Source: DATAFT01 sp035544635 (GTDB lineage Bacteria > Acidobacteriota > Thermoanaerobaculia > Multivoradales > Multivoraceae). From it: a stretch of 52,388 nt of DNA. The stretch covers positions 1-52,388 of the forward strand of contig DATKDQ010000222.1 of assembly GCA_035544635.1 (NCBI GenBank), read 5' to 3'. Shown here piece after piece: positions 42,881-51,399 of this stretch. The notes beneath the pieces are model-generated. The model ran no database searches. It saw only the letters and a list, made by a program, of their open reading frames with translations, and was not told where the DNA came from. The stretch's first letter is position 1. Each line of letters begins with the position of its first letter. Position numbers and translations under genes: made by a program.

Positions 42881-44587
42881 ATGAGACTCACCGGAGCCGA
42901 GATCATCTGGGAATCACTGATGCACGAAGGATGCGACCTCGTGTTCGGGTATCCGGGCGGCGCCATCCTCCCCACCTACGACGCGCTCTCCAAGTATCCG
43001 CAGGTCCATCACGTGCTCACCCGGCACGAGCAGGGGGCCACCCACATGGCCGACGGCTATGCGCGGGCCACCGGTCGAGTGGGCGTGGTGATGGCGACCA
43101 GCGGGCCGGGTGCCACCAACCTGGTGACCGGCATCGCCACCGCGATCATGGACTCCTCCCCGATCGTCGCGATCACCGGCCAGGTCCCAAGCTCGGCGAT
43201 CGGCACCGACGCATTCCAGGAAACCGACGTCACCGGCATCACGCTCCCGATCACCAAGCACAACTACCTGGTGGCCGACGTTCGCGATTTGGCGGCCACG
43301 CTGCGCGAGGCGTTCCACGTCGCGCGAACCGGCAGGCCGGGTCCGGTTCTGGTCGACGTACCGAAGGACATCCAGATCGCCACCACCGAGTTCGAGTACC
43401 CCACCGAGCCGATCCGGCTGCGCGGCTATCGGCCGCTCGGCGCGGCGTCCCCCGAGCAGGTCGCTGCCGCCGCCAAGCTGCTGCGCACCGCCCGCCGTCC
43501 GCTCATCCTCGCCGGACACGGCGTCTTGATGTCGGGGGCCGTGCGCGAGCTGCGCGAGTTCGCCGAGTCGGCCCAGATCCCGATCGCGCTCACGCTCCTC
43601 GGCAAGGGCGCGATCTCCGAGCATCACCCGCTCTGCCTCGGCATGATGGGGATGCACGGCGAGGCCTACACCAACAACGCGATCCAGGAGGCCGACCTGC
43701 TACTCGCGTTCGGCATGCGCTTCGACGACCGCGTAACCGGCAACCTGGCGACCTACGCCAAGAAGTCGCGGAAGATCCACGTCGACATCGACCCCTCCGA
43801 GATCAACAAGAACGTCAAGGTCGACGTCGGGATCGCCGGCGACCTGCGCGCGGTGCTCCAGCAGCTCCTTCCCGTGGCGCGGCGCGAAGCCGACCCGGCA
43901 TGGATGGCGCGCATCCAGGAGTGGAAGAAGGAGACCACGGCACGCGACGTCATCCACGAGCAGGCCGGGGACAAGCTCCTCGCCGCCCACGTCATCCGCG
44001 ACCTGTGGCGCTTCACCGGCGGTGACGCCATCACCGTCACCGATGTCGGACAGCACCAGATGTGGGAGGCGCAGTACTACCCGCACGAGCGGCCGCATAC
44101 CCTGATCACCTCGGGCGGGCTCGGCACCATGGGCTTCGGGCTGCCGGCAGCGATCGGCGCCAAGATGGGCAGGCCCGGCGAGGAGGTGTGGGCGATCGTC
44201 GGCGATGGCGGCTTCCAGATGACCATGGCGGAGCTCGCGACCTGCGTGCAGGAACGAGTCGAGCTCAAGGTCGCGATCATCAACAACGGCTACCTGGGCA
44301 TGGTCCGTCAGTGGCAGGAGTTCTTCTACGAGGAGCGCTACAACGCATCACCGATGGTGAATCCGGACTTCTGCAAGATCGCCGACGCCTACGGCATCCC
44401 GGCGGTGCGCGTCACCCGACGCGAGGAGGTCGAGGACGCCGTCGCGCGCGCGCGCGCCCACGAGGGCGGCCCCATCGTGCTCGAGTTTGTGGTCGAGAAG
44501 CACGACGTCGTCTACCCGATGGTGCCCTCCGGGGCGACTCTCAACGCGATGATCCGCCGGCCAGCGGCGACGCCGGAGATGGTGTGA
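42881..44587 (+). CDS. ilvB: Acetolactate synthase, large subunit
   Basis: A 568-residue ThDP enzyme that makes acetolactate or acetohydroxybutyrate. The activating Glu is in TRHEQGATHMADGYARAT, the ThDP-Mg motif is GDGGFQMTMAELAT ending in IINN, and FAD-region sequence lies between. ATG 42881 was chosen because GGAGGGGCGGGG directly precedes it; ATG 42866 adds five residues. Its TGA overlaps the ilvN GTG. Confidence 0.95.
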   Translation: MRLTGAEIIWESLMHEGCDLVFGYPGGAILPTYDALSKYPQVHHVLTRHEQGATHMADGYARATGRVGVVMATSGPGATNLVTGIATAIMDSSPIVAITGQVPSSAIGTDAFQETDVTGITLPITKHNYLVADVRDLAATLREAFHVARTGRPGPVLVDVPKDIQIATTEFEYPTEPIRLRGYRPLGAASPEQVAAAAKLLRTARRPLILAGHGVLMSGAVRELREFAESAQIPIALTLLGKGAISEHHPLCLGMMGMHGEAYTNNAIQEADLLLAFGMRFDDRVTGNLATYAKKSRKIHVDIDPSEINKNVKVDVGIAGDLRAVLQQLLPVARREADPAWMARIQEWKKETTARDVIHEQAGDKLLAAHVIRDLWRFTGGDAITVTDVGQHQMWEAQYYPHERPHTLITSGGLGTMGFGLPAAIGAKMGRPGEEVWAIVGDGGFQMTMAELATCVQERVELKVAIINNGYLGMVRQWQEFFYEERYNASPMVNPDFCKIADAYGIPAVRVTRREEVEDAVARARAHEGGPIVLEFVVEKHDVVYPMVPSGATLNAMIRRPAATPEMV

Positions 44588-45180
44588 TCGAGACGGCGAT
44601 GGAGATCCCGACCGGGAGCGGACACCCAGTGCGTACCAGCAAGCATGTCCTGACGGCGCTGGTCGAGAACCGCCCCGGCGTCCTGTCGCGGGTGGCCAAT
44701 CTCTTCCGCCGGCGCAACTTCAACATCGACAGCCTCACCGTGGGCAGGACCCACCGCGACGACCTGTCTCGCATGACGTTGGTGATGGACGGCTCTCAGG
44801 AAGAAGTCGAGCGGCTGGAGAAGAACCTCTACAAGCTGATCAACGTGATCCACGTCGAGCACATGACCGACCGGCCGTCGCTCTATCGCGACCTCGCTCT
44901 GATCAAGGTGGCGGTCTCGGGCGAGACCCGCCGCGAGGTGCACCAGCTCGCCGAGATCTTCCGCGCCCGCATCGTCGACGTCTCTCCGGAGTCGATGATC
45001 ATCGAGCTGACCGGGGAGGAGTCGAAGATCGAGAACTTCACCGACCTGCTGCGGCCGTTCGGCATCGTCGAGATGGTGCGCACCGGCGTGGTCGCGATGG
45101 GTCGAGGAGAGCACACGCTGGAGCACGACTCCTACCAGCCTCGCGCCGGCGTCCTGGGCAGTCGGAAGTCGGTGCTCTGA
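44584..45180 (+). CDS. ilvN: Acetolactate synthase, regulatory small subunit
   Basis: A 198-residue ACT-domain protein that binds valine and stimulates IlvB. HVLTALVENRPGVLSRVANL and RRRNFNIDSLTVGRTHRDDL are the ACT signature; the C-terminal half (LALIKVAVSGETRREVHQLA) is the second IlvN domain. GTG 44584 overlaps the ilvB stop; ATG 44599 is an alternative. The about 20-residue tail (HTLEHDSYQPRAGVLGSRKS) is unusual. Confidence 0.94.
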   Translation: MIETAMEIPTGSGHPVRTSKHVLTALVENRPGVLSRVANLFRRRNFNIDSLTVGRTHRDDLSRMTLVMDGSQEEVERLEKNLYKLINVIHVEHMTDRPSLYRDLALIKVAVSGETRREVHQLAEIFRARIVDVSPESMIIELTGEESKIENFTDLLRPFGIVEMVRTGVVAMGRGEHTLEHDSYQPRAGVLGSRKSVL

Positions 45181-45245
45181 AGGGTTCAGACCGGCGAGCC
45201 GCGCGATCCGGCCGGACCGCCACCACACAGGAGAAGGACGCGACG

Positions 45246-46259
45246 ATGCCCAAGCTCTACTACGACGCCGACGCCGATCTCGACCTCCTCGACGGCCGCA
45301 CCGTCGCGATCATCGGCTACGGCAGTCAGGGCCACGCTCACGCGCTCAACCTCCGGGACAGCGGGATCGATGTGGTGGTCGGCCTGCCCGAGACCAGCCG
45401 CAGCCGCGCCAAGGCGGAGGCCGCGGGCCTGCGCGTCCTGGACGTGGCCGACGCGGCGCGAGCGGCGCGGATCGTCATGATCCTCACGCCCGACACCGTG
45501 CAGCGCGAGATCTACGAGCAGTCGATCAAGGCGCATCTCGCCACCGGCGACACGTTGATGTTCGCCCACGGGTTCAACGTCCGCTTCGGGCAGATCCAGC
45601 CGCCGCCGGGGGTCGACGTCAGCCTGGTGGCGCCCAAGGCACCGGGCCATCGCGTACGCGAGGTGTTCACCGAGGGCGCCGGCACTCCGGGCCTGGTGGC
45701 GATCGCCCAGGACGCGAGCGGCCACGCGCTCGAGGACGCGCTCGCCTACGCCAAGGGCATCGGCTGCACCCGTGCCGGCGTCATCGCCACCACCTTCGCG
45801 GAGGAGACCGAGACCGACCTGTTCGGCGAGCAGGTCGTCCTGTGCGGCGGCGTGTCCGCGCTGGTGCGCGGCGCCTTCGAGACCCTGGTCGAGGCCGGCT
45901 ACCAGCCGGAGGTGGCGTACTTCGAGTGCCTGCACGAGCTCAAGCTGATCGTCGACCTCATCTACGAGGGCGGCCTCTCCTACATGTGGTACTCGGTTTC
46001 GGACACCGCGGAGCACGGCGGCTACGACGCCGGCGACAAGGTGGTGACGCCGGAGACGCGCCAGGTCATGAAGCAGATTCTCGCCGACATCCAGAGCGGC
46101 GAGTACGCGCGGCGCTGGGTCGAGGAGAACCAGAAGGGCCGTCCCTGGTTCGCCGAGCGCCGCCGCCAGGAGCGCTCCCACCCGGTCGAAGGGGTGGGCA
46201 GGCAGCTCCGCGCCATGATGCCCTTCCTCGACGCCAAGGAGGTCGCCGAGGGCGGTTGA
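45246..46259 (+). CDS. ilvC: Ketol-acid reductoisomerase, class I
   Basis: A 337-residue enzyme that isomerises and reduces acetolactate. The Rossmann motif GYGSQGHAHALNLRDSG is followed by a GLPETSRSRAKAEA phosphate loop of the type that favours NADPH. KAPGHRVREVFTEGAGTPGL and ECLHELKLIVDLIYEGG hold the metal-binding residues. The binding site is AGGAGAAGG. It starts 65 bases after ilvN. Confidence 0.96.
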   Translation: MPKLYYDADADLDLLDGRTVAIIGYGSQGHAHALNLRDSGIDVVVGLPETSRSRAKAEAAGLRVLDVADAARAARIVMILTPDTVQREIYEQSIKAHLATGDTLMFAHGFNVRFGQIQPPPGVDVSLVAPKAPGHRVREVFTEGAGTPGLVAIAQDASGHALEDALAYAKGIGCTRAGVIATTFAEETETDLFGEQVVLCGGVSALVRGAFETLVEAGYQPEVAYFECLHELKLIVDLIYEGGLSYMWYSVSDTAEHGGYDAGDKVVTPETRQVMKQILADIQSGEYARRWVEENQKGRPWFAERRRQERSHPVEGVGRQLRAMMPFLDAKEVAEGG

Positions 46260-46263
46260 GGAA

Positions 46264-46325
46264 CGTCGGCGCCGCGGACGGCGCGGTGCGTCCTGCGGAC
46301 GCGCTCCCGGCTCCGTCGGCGGAGC
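46264..46325 (+). repeat. Intergenic two-hairpin repeat (ilvC-leuA gap)
   Basis: Hairpin B is exact (GCGCCGCGGACGGCGC, 46269-46284), then an A-position hairpin GCGTCC/GGACGC with a 3-base loop (46288-46302), and a third stem GCTCCG/CGGAGC around TCGG (46310-46325). It lies in the 143-base gap before leuA. B is conserved fully, while the A stem is replaced by another sequence that still folds. Confidence 0.7.
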
Positions 46326-46402
46326 TGGATTCGGAACGTAGGGCCGAACTTGTGTCGGCCGAGGTGCAGCGCAGGAGCCGAGAGCAGACAGGAGAACGAG
46401 CC

Positions 46403-48013
46403 ATGACGCAGCCGCAACAGGACGAAGTCGTACGCATCTTCGACACCACACTGCGCGATGGCGAGCAGTCGCCGGGCGCGACGCTCACCAGCGTCGAGAA
46501 GCTCGAGATCGCACGGCAGCTCGCGAGCCTCGGCGTCGACGTGATGGAGGCCGGCTTTCCGGCGGCGAGCCCCGACGACCTCCACGCCGTCAGGCGGATC
46601 GCCGAAGAGGTGGGGACTCCCGACGGGCCGATCATCTGCGGGCTCGCGCGCGCCAACCGGGGCGACATCGAGAAGGCCTGGGAGGCGGTGCGAGAGGCGG
46701 CGAAGCCGCGCATCCACACCTTCATCGCCTGCTCCGACCTGCACATGGAGCGCAAGCTCGAGATGACGCGCGAGCAGGTGGTGGCCCAGGTGCGCGACAT
46801 GGTCGAGCTCGCGCGCGGGCTCTGCGCCGACGTCGAGTTCTCGCCCGAGGACGGGAGCCGCTCCGACGTCGACTTCCTGCTCGAGGTGCTCGGGGTCGCG
46901 ATCGAGGCCGGCGCCACCACCATCAACGTGCCGGACACCGTAGGCTACGCCACGCCCGAGGAGTACGCGGCGCTCTTTCGCCGGCTCATCGCCGAGACGC
47001 CGGGCGGCGATCGCGTGATCTGGTCGGTGCACTGCCACGACGACCTCGGCCTCGCCACCGCCAACACCATCGCCGGCCTCGCCGCCGGCGCGCGCCAGGC
47101 CGAGGTCACCATCAACGGCATCGGGGAGCGCGCCGGCAACACCAGCCTCGAGGAGGTGGTGATGGCGCTCCACACCCGGCGTCCGGTGTATGGCCTGCGC
47201 ACCTCGATCGACACCACCCAGCTCGCCCGCACCAGCCGGATGGTGAGCAACTACACCGGGATCGCGGTGCCGCCGAACAAGGCGATCGTGGGGGCGAACG
47301 CCTTCGCGCACGAGGCCGGCATCCACCAGGACGGCATGCTCAAGGACCACCGCACCTACGAGATCATGACGCCGGAGACCGTCGGCCTCTCGCACTCGAA
47401 GCTGGTGCTCGGCAAGCACAGCGGTCGCCACGCGTTCCGCATCCGCCTGGAGGAGCTCGGGCATCACCTCTCCCCCGCCGAGCTCTACCCCGCGTTCCAG
47501 CGCTTCAAGTCGCTGGCGGAGAAGAAGAAGGTCGTGACCGACGCGGACCTCAACGCGCTGGTGACGTCCGAGGTGAAGCCGGAGGCGATCTACGCCCTGG
47601 TCGATCTCCAGGTCGCCTGCGGGCGTAGCGGTCTGTCGACCGCCACCGTGCGCCTGCGCGGCCCGGGCGGTGTGGAGAAGGTCCAGCCCGCGGTGGGCAC
47701 CGGCCCGGTCGACGCCACTTTCCGCGCCATCGACGACATCGTCGAGGCGCCCAACACGCTGGTCGAGTACAGCGTGCACAGCGTCACCGAGGGCATCGAC
47801 GCGCTGGGCGAGGTGACGGTGCGCGTCAAGTCGGGCTCCGGAGACGCCCGCACCTACGGCGGCTATGGAGCCGACACCGACGTCATCATGGCGAGCGCGC
47901 AGGCCTACGTGGCGGCGCTGAACCGCATGCTCGAAGCCCAGGGACGCGGCTCCCGCGGCAAGGAGATCGGCCCGGCTACCGTCCGCACGGCTGGCTCCGG
48001 ACATGCTGGATAG
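46403..48013 (+). CDS. leuA: 2-isopropylmalate synthase
   Basis: A 536-residue long-form LeuA that condenses 2-ketoisovalerate and acetyl-CoA, the first committed leucine step. FDTTLRDGEQSPGATLTSVE, HCHDDLGLATAN and NGIGERAGNTSLEEVVMAL are diagnostic. A C-terminal leucine-feedback domain (about 400-520) is present. ATG follows AGGAGAACGAGCC. The last residues GSGHAG and TAG come from hairpin A of a tandem repeat, which is also how map ends. Confidence 0.96.
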   Translation: MTQPQQDEVVRIFDTTLRDGEQSPGATLTSVEKLEIARQLASLGVDVMEAGFPAASPDDLHAVRRIAEEVGTPDGPIICGLARANRGDIEKAWEAVREAAKPRIHTFIACSDLHMERKLEMTREQVVAQVRDMVELARGLCADVEFSPEDGSRSDVDFLLEVLGVAIEAGATTINVPDTVGYATPEEYAALFRRLIAETPGGDRVIWSVHCHDDLGLATANTIAGLAAGARQAEVTINGIGERAGNTSLEEVVMALHTRRPVYGLRTSIDTTQLARTSRMVSNYTGIAVPPNKAIVGANAFAHEAGIHQDGMLKDHRTYEIMTPETVGLSHSKLVLGKHSGRHAFRIRLEELGHHLSPAELYPAFQRFKSLAEKKKVVTDADLNALVTSEVKPEAIYALVDLQVACGRSGLSTATVRLRGPGGVEKVQPAVGTGPVDATFRAIDDIVEAPNTLVEYSVHSVTEGIDALGEVTVRVKSGSGDARTYGGYGADTDVIMASAQAYVAALNRMLEAQGRGSRGKEIGPATVRTAGSGHAG

Positions 48014-48056
48014 CATGTCCTACGCCAGCCATGTCTTCGGTGCCGCGGACGGCGGT
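47993..48056 (+). repeat. leuA-leuC tandem repeat, unit 1
   Basis: A 64-base unit: GGCTCC, hairpin A (GGACATGCT, loop GGAT, AGCATGTCC; 47999-48020), a spacer with CCAGCCATG, then a B variant (GTGCCGCGGACGGCGG, 48040-48055). It contains the leuA stop codon at 48011-48013. It matches unit 2 at about 57 of 64 positions. Confidence 0.85.
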
Positions 48057-48120
48057 GGCTCCGGACATGCTGGATAGCATGTCCTCCGCCAGCCATGCCC
48101 TTGGCGCCGCGGACGGCGCG
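48057..48120 (+). repeat. leuA-leuC tandem repeat, unit 2
   Basis: A second 64-base unit. Hairpin A (48063-48084) is identical to unit 1; B (48104-48119) is the exact 16-base form GCGCCGCGGACGGCGC. The spacer has CTCCGCCAGCCATGCCC. Confidence 0.85.
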
Positions 48121-48150
48121 GGACATGCTGGATAGCATGTCCTCCGCTTG
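48121..48150 (+). repeat. leuA-leuC tandem repeat, unit 3 (hairpin A only)
   Basis: A third identical hairpin A (48121-48142) plus the first spacer bases CTCCGC, lacking the leading GGCTCC and the B hairpin. The leuC ribosome-binding site GGAGG (48151-48155) comes directly after, so this hairpin could affect leuC initiation. Confidence 0.85.
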
Positions 48151-48163
48151 GGAGGCATCGACG

Positions 48164-49621
48164 ATGGACGCAGCGCGGCCTAGAACTCTCTTCGACAAGG
48201 TCTGGGACAGCCACGTCGTCCCCGGGACCGGGGGCGAGGGTCTGGGTGATGGGGGTTCGGGGCGGGAGGGCCTGCCAGCCGTCCTCTACGTCGACCTCCA
48301 TCTGGTGCACGAAGTCACCTCACCGCAGGCGTTCGCCGAGCTGCGCCGCCGGGGGCTGCGGGTGCGGCGCCCGTCCCAGACGCTCGCCACCATGGATCAC
48401 TCGACGCCGACCGATCCCTCGATCGGTGCCGCGCGCTTGCGGATGATCGATCCGCAGGGGGCGGCGCAGCTCGAGCAGCTCGAGCGCAACTGCCGTGAGC
48501 ACGGCATCACGCTGTTCGCGATGGACAGCCCGGAGCGCGGCATCGTGCACGTGATCGGTCCCGAGCAGGGCCTCACGCAGCCGGGGATGACGGTCGTCTG
48601 CGGTGACAGCCACACCTCGACCCACGGCGCCTTCGGCGCGCTCGCGTTCGGCATCGGCACCAGCGAGGTGGCCCACGTGCTCGCCACGCAGTGCCTGCTC
48701 CAGCACCGGCCCAAGACGTTCGAGATCCGTGTCGACGGGGCGCTCGGTCCGGCGGTCACCGCCAAGGACCTCATCCTTTACGTGATCTCCACGCTCGGCG
48801 TCGACGGTGGGACCGGGCACGTTTTCGAGTACCGCGGCTCGGCGATCCGCGGGCTCGACATGGACGGCCGCATGACGATCTGCAACATGTCGATCGAGGG
48901 CGGCGCGCGCGCGGGCATGATCGCGCCCGACGAGACCACGTTCGCGTATCTCCGAGGGCGACCGAGGGCACCGCGGGGCGAAGCGTGGGAGCGGGCTCTC
49001 GATGCCTGGCGGCGTCTGCCGACCGACGACGGCGCGCCGTTCGACCGCACGGTCACGATCGACGCTGCGCAGATCCAGCCGATGGTCACGTTCGGCACCA
49101 ACCCAGGTATGGGAATCCCGGTGCGCGGAACGGTTCCGGGGGAGGAGGGGGTGCCCGAAGGCCAGCGCCGCACATTCGCCGAGGCGCTCGCCTACATGGA
49201 TCTCGATCCGGGGCGGCCGCTCCTCGGCCACAAGATCGACGTCGTGTTCGTGGGGAGCTGCACCAACTCGCGGATCTCCGACCTGCGCGCGGCGGCTTCG
49301 GTGCTGCGCGGCCGGCGGGTGGCGAGCGGGGTGCGCATGCTGGTCGTCCCGGGCTCGCACCAGGTGAAGCGGCTGGCGGAGGAGGAGCACCTGGACGAGG
49401 TGTTCCGCGCCGCCGGAGCGGAGTGGCGCGAGGCCGGCTGCTCGATGTGCCTGGCGATGAACGGGGACCAGCTCGAGCCCGGCCAGTACGCGGTGTCGAC
49501 CTCGAACCGCAACTTCGAGGGGCGCCAGGGCCCGGGTGGGCGCACGTTCCTGGCCAGCCCGTTGACCGCAGCGGCTTCGGCGGTGCGGGGCGAGATCACC
49601 GACGTGCGGGAGATGCTGTGA
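48164..49621 (+). CDS. leuC: 3-isopropylmalate dehydratase, large subunit
   Basis: A 485-residue aconitase-family protein. The iron-sulfur cysteines are in FVGSCTNSR and GCSMCLAMN. LYVDLHLVHEVTSPQAFAEL and GDSHTSTHGAFGALAFGIGT are family signatures. A glycine-rich insertion of a few residues (VPGTGGEGLGDGGSGREG) lies where the family usually has a short turn. The ATG is set by GGAGG eight bases upstream. TGA overlaps the leuD ATG. Confidence 0.95.
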   Translation: MDAARPRTLFDKVWDSHVVPGTGGEGLGDGGSGREGLPAVLYVDLHLVHEVTSPQAFAELRRRGLRVRRPSQTLATMDHSTPTDPSIGAARLRMIDPQGAAQLEQLERNCREHGITLFAMDSPERGIVHVIGPEQGLTQPGMTVVCGDSHTSTHGAFGALAFGIGTSEVAHVLATQCLLQHRPKTFEIRVDGALGPAVTAKDLILYVISTLGVDGGTGHVFEYRGSAIRGLDMDGRMTICNMSIEGGARAGMIAPDETTFAYLRGRPRAPRGEAWERALDAWRRLPTDDGAPFDRTVTIDAAQIQPMVTFGTNPGMGIPVRGTVPGEEGVPEGQRRTFAEALAYMDLDPGRPLLGHKIDVVFVGSCTNSRISDLRAAASVLRGRRVASGVRMLVVPGSHQVKRLAEEEHLDEVFRAAGAEWREAGCSMCLAMNGDQLEPGQYAVSTSNRNFEGRQGPGGRTFLASPLTAAASAVRGEITDVREML

Positions 49622-50235
49622 TGGACAGCCCCCGCTTCACCACACTGGCGAGCCGCGTCGCGCCGCTCCCGATCGACAACGTCGACACCGACCGGATCAT
49701 CCCGGCGCGCTACCTCAAGGTCACTGACAAGAACGGGCTGGGCGAGGGGCTCTTCGCGGACTGGCGGCGGGGCGCCGACGGCAGTCCCGACCCCGACTTC
49801 GCGCTCAACCGTCCCGAGCTCCGCGGCGCGCGCATCCTCCTGGCCGGAGACAACTTCGGCTGCGGCAGCTCGCGCGAGCACGCCGCCTGGGCGCTGCTCG
49901 GCGCCGGCTTCCAGGCGGTGCTGTCGACTCGGTTCGCCGACATCTTCCGCAACAATTCGCTGAAGAACGGCCTCCTGGTGGTCGAGATCCCGGTCGGGAC
50001 CTGGCGTGAGATCCTCGCTCTAGTCGAGCGCGACCCCGCGATCGAGATCGAGATCGACCTGTCGGCGCAGCGCGTCTTACTGCCAGACGGAGTGGACGTG
50101 TCGTTCACGATCGACCCGTTCTCCAAGCACTGCCTGCTCAACGGCGTCGACCAGCTCGGGTTCCTGCTCGAGCAGCTCCCGGCGGTCGAGCGCTTCGAGG
50201 CGGTGCGTCCCGCGCGAATCGACTCGCGTGCGTAG
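49621..50235 (+). CDS. leuD: 3-isopropylmalate dehydratase, small subunit
   Basis: A 204-residue swivel-domain partner of LeuC. APLPIDNVDTDRIIPARYLK, GDNFGCGSSREHAAWALLGA and ADIFRNNSLKNGLL are diagnostic. Length fits the LeuC-linked form. It overlaps leuC by one base and leuB by eight. Confidence 0.96.
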   Translation: MDSPRFTTLASRVAPLPIDNVDTDRIIPARYLKVTDKNGLGEGLFADWRRGADGSPDPDFALNRPELRGARILLAGDNFGCGSSREHAAWALLGAGFQAVLSTRFADIFRNNSLKNGLLVVEIPVGTWREILALVERDPAIEIEIDLSAQRVLLPDGVDVSFTIDPFSKHCLLNGVDQLGFLLEQLPAVERFEAVRPARIDSRA

Positions 50236-51319
50236 GCGCATCGTCCTGCTGCCGGGAGACGGCGTCGGCCCCGAGGTGATCGCCGAGGGTCGGCGCGTGC
50301 TCGAGGCGGTCGCCTCGAGCCGCGGCTTCGGGCTCGACTTCGTGGAGGCAGCCGTAGGTGGGAACGCGATCGATCTCGAGGGCGTCGCGCTGCCGCCCTC
50401 GACGCTCGCCGAGTGCGAGCGCGCCAGCGCTCTCTTCCTGGGCGCCGTCGGCGGGCCAAAGTGGTCCGATCCGACGGCTCCGGTGCGCCCCGAGGACGGG
50501 CTCTTGGCGCTGCGCAAGCGGTTCGAGCTGTTCGCGAACCTGCGCCCCATCCCGGTCTATCGCAGCCTCGTTCACCTCGCGCCGATGCGGGCCGAGCTGC
50601 TCGCCGGCGTCGACCTCCTGTTCGTGCGCGAGCTCACCGGCGACGTCTACTTCGGCCCACGTCAGGAGCAGGGCAGCGGATCGAGCGCGTACGACACCAT
50701 GGTCTATAGCGTGCCCGAGGTGGAGCGCATCGCGCGCGTCGCGTTCGAAGCTGCGCGCGGGCGGCGGCGCAAGCTGACCTCGGTCGACAAGGCGAACGTG
50801 CTCGCCTCGATGCGGCTGTGGCGGCGGACCGTGGAGCGGGTGGCGCGCGACTACCCCGACGTCGAGCTCGAGCACGCACTGGTCGACTCCTGCGCCATGC
50901 ACCTGGTGCGCCGGCCCGCCTCGTTCGACGTCATCCTCGCCGGCAACATGTTCGGGGACATCCTCTCCGACGAGGCCTCGGTCCTGTCGGGATCGCTCGG
51001 CATGCTGCCCTCCGCCTCGCTCGGCTCCGGCCGCTTCGGCCTCTACGAGCCCGTGCACGGCTCGGCGCCCGACATCGCGGGACGCGGCATCGCCAACCCG
51101 ATTGGCGCGGTGCTGTCGGCGGCCATGCTCCTCCGCTTCAGCCTGGGCCGCGCGGACGACGCGGCGGCGGTCGAACGCTCGGTCGAGCGCGCGCTGGACG
51201 GCGGCGCGGTGACCGCCGATCTGGTCGCCTCGGGCGCCAAGCACCTCTCCACGCGTGCCATGGGCGACGCGATCCTGGATCGCCTGAGCGAGGAGCTCGC
51301 AGCCAAGGCCGCCGTGTAG
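50228..51319 (+). CDS. leuB: 3-isopropylmalate dehydrogenase
   Basis: A 363-residue beta-decarboxylating dehydrogenase. RRIVLLPGDGVGPEVIAEGR, GGPKWSDPTAPVRPEDGLLA, RELTGDVYFGPRQEQGSG, SVDKANVLASMRLWRRTVER and the NAD-binding HGSAPDIAGRGIANPIGAVL identify it. It starts at GTG, eight bases inside leuD. The operon appears to end here; ilvD is not present. Confidence 0.96.
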   Translation: MRRRIVLLPGDGVGPEVIAEGRRVLEAVASSRGFGLDFVEAAVGGNAIDLEGVALPPSTLAECERASALFLGAVGGPKWSDPTAPVRPEDGLLALRKRFELFANLRPIPVYRSLVHLAPMRAELLAGVDLLFVRELTGDVYFGPRQEQGSGSSAYDTMVYSVPEVERIARVAFEAARGRRRKLTSVDKANVLASMRLWRRTVERVARDYPDVELEHALVDSCAMHLVRRPASFDVILAGNMFGDILSDEASVLSGSLGMLPSASLGSGRFGLYEPVHGSAPDIAGRGIANPIGAVLSAAMLLRFSLGRADDAAAVERSVERALDGGAVTADLVASGAKHLSTRAMGDAILDRLSEELAAKAAV

Positions 51320-51322
51320 CGG

Positions 51323-51356
51323 CCGGGCTCGTTTCAGTCGCGACCGGGCTCGTTTC
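51323..51356 (+). repeat. Short direct repeat after leuB
   Basis: CCGGGCTCGTTTC occurs at 51323-51335 and again at 51344-51356, a 21-base period, in the 80-base gap between convergent leuB and the last gene. No terminator-like hairpin with a U-tract was found in this gap. Confidence 0.6.
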
Positions 51357-51399
51357 CGGCACTGGAAGCGACGCGCCGGACGCCGCACTCACCGCTCGC

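Noticed and set aside
47993..48150. A CRISPR-like array in the leuA-leuC gap
   Set aside because: The whole 64-base unit is repeated, with no unique spacers, and there are no cas genes.
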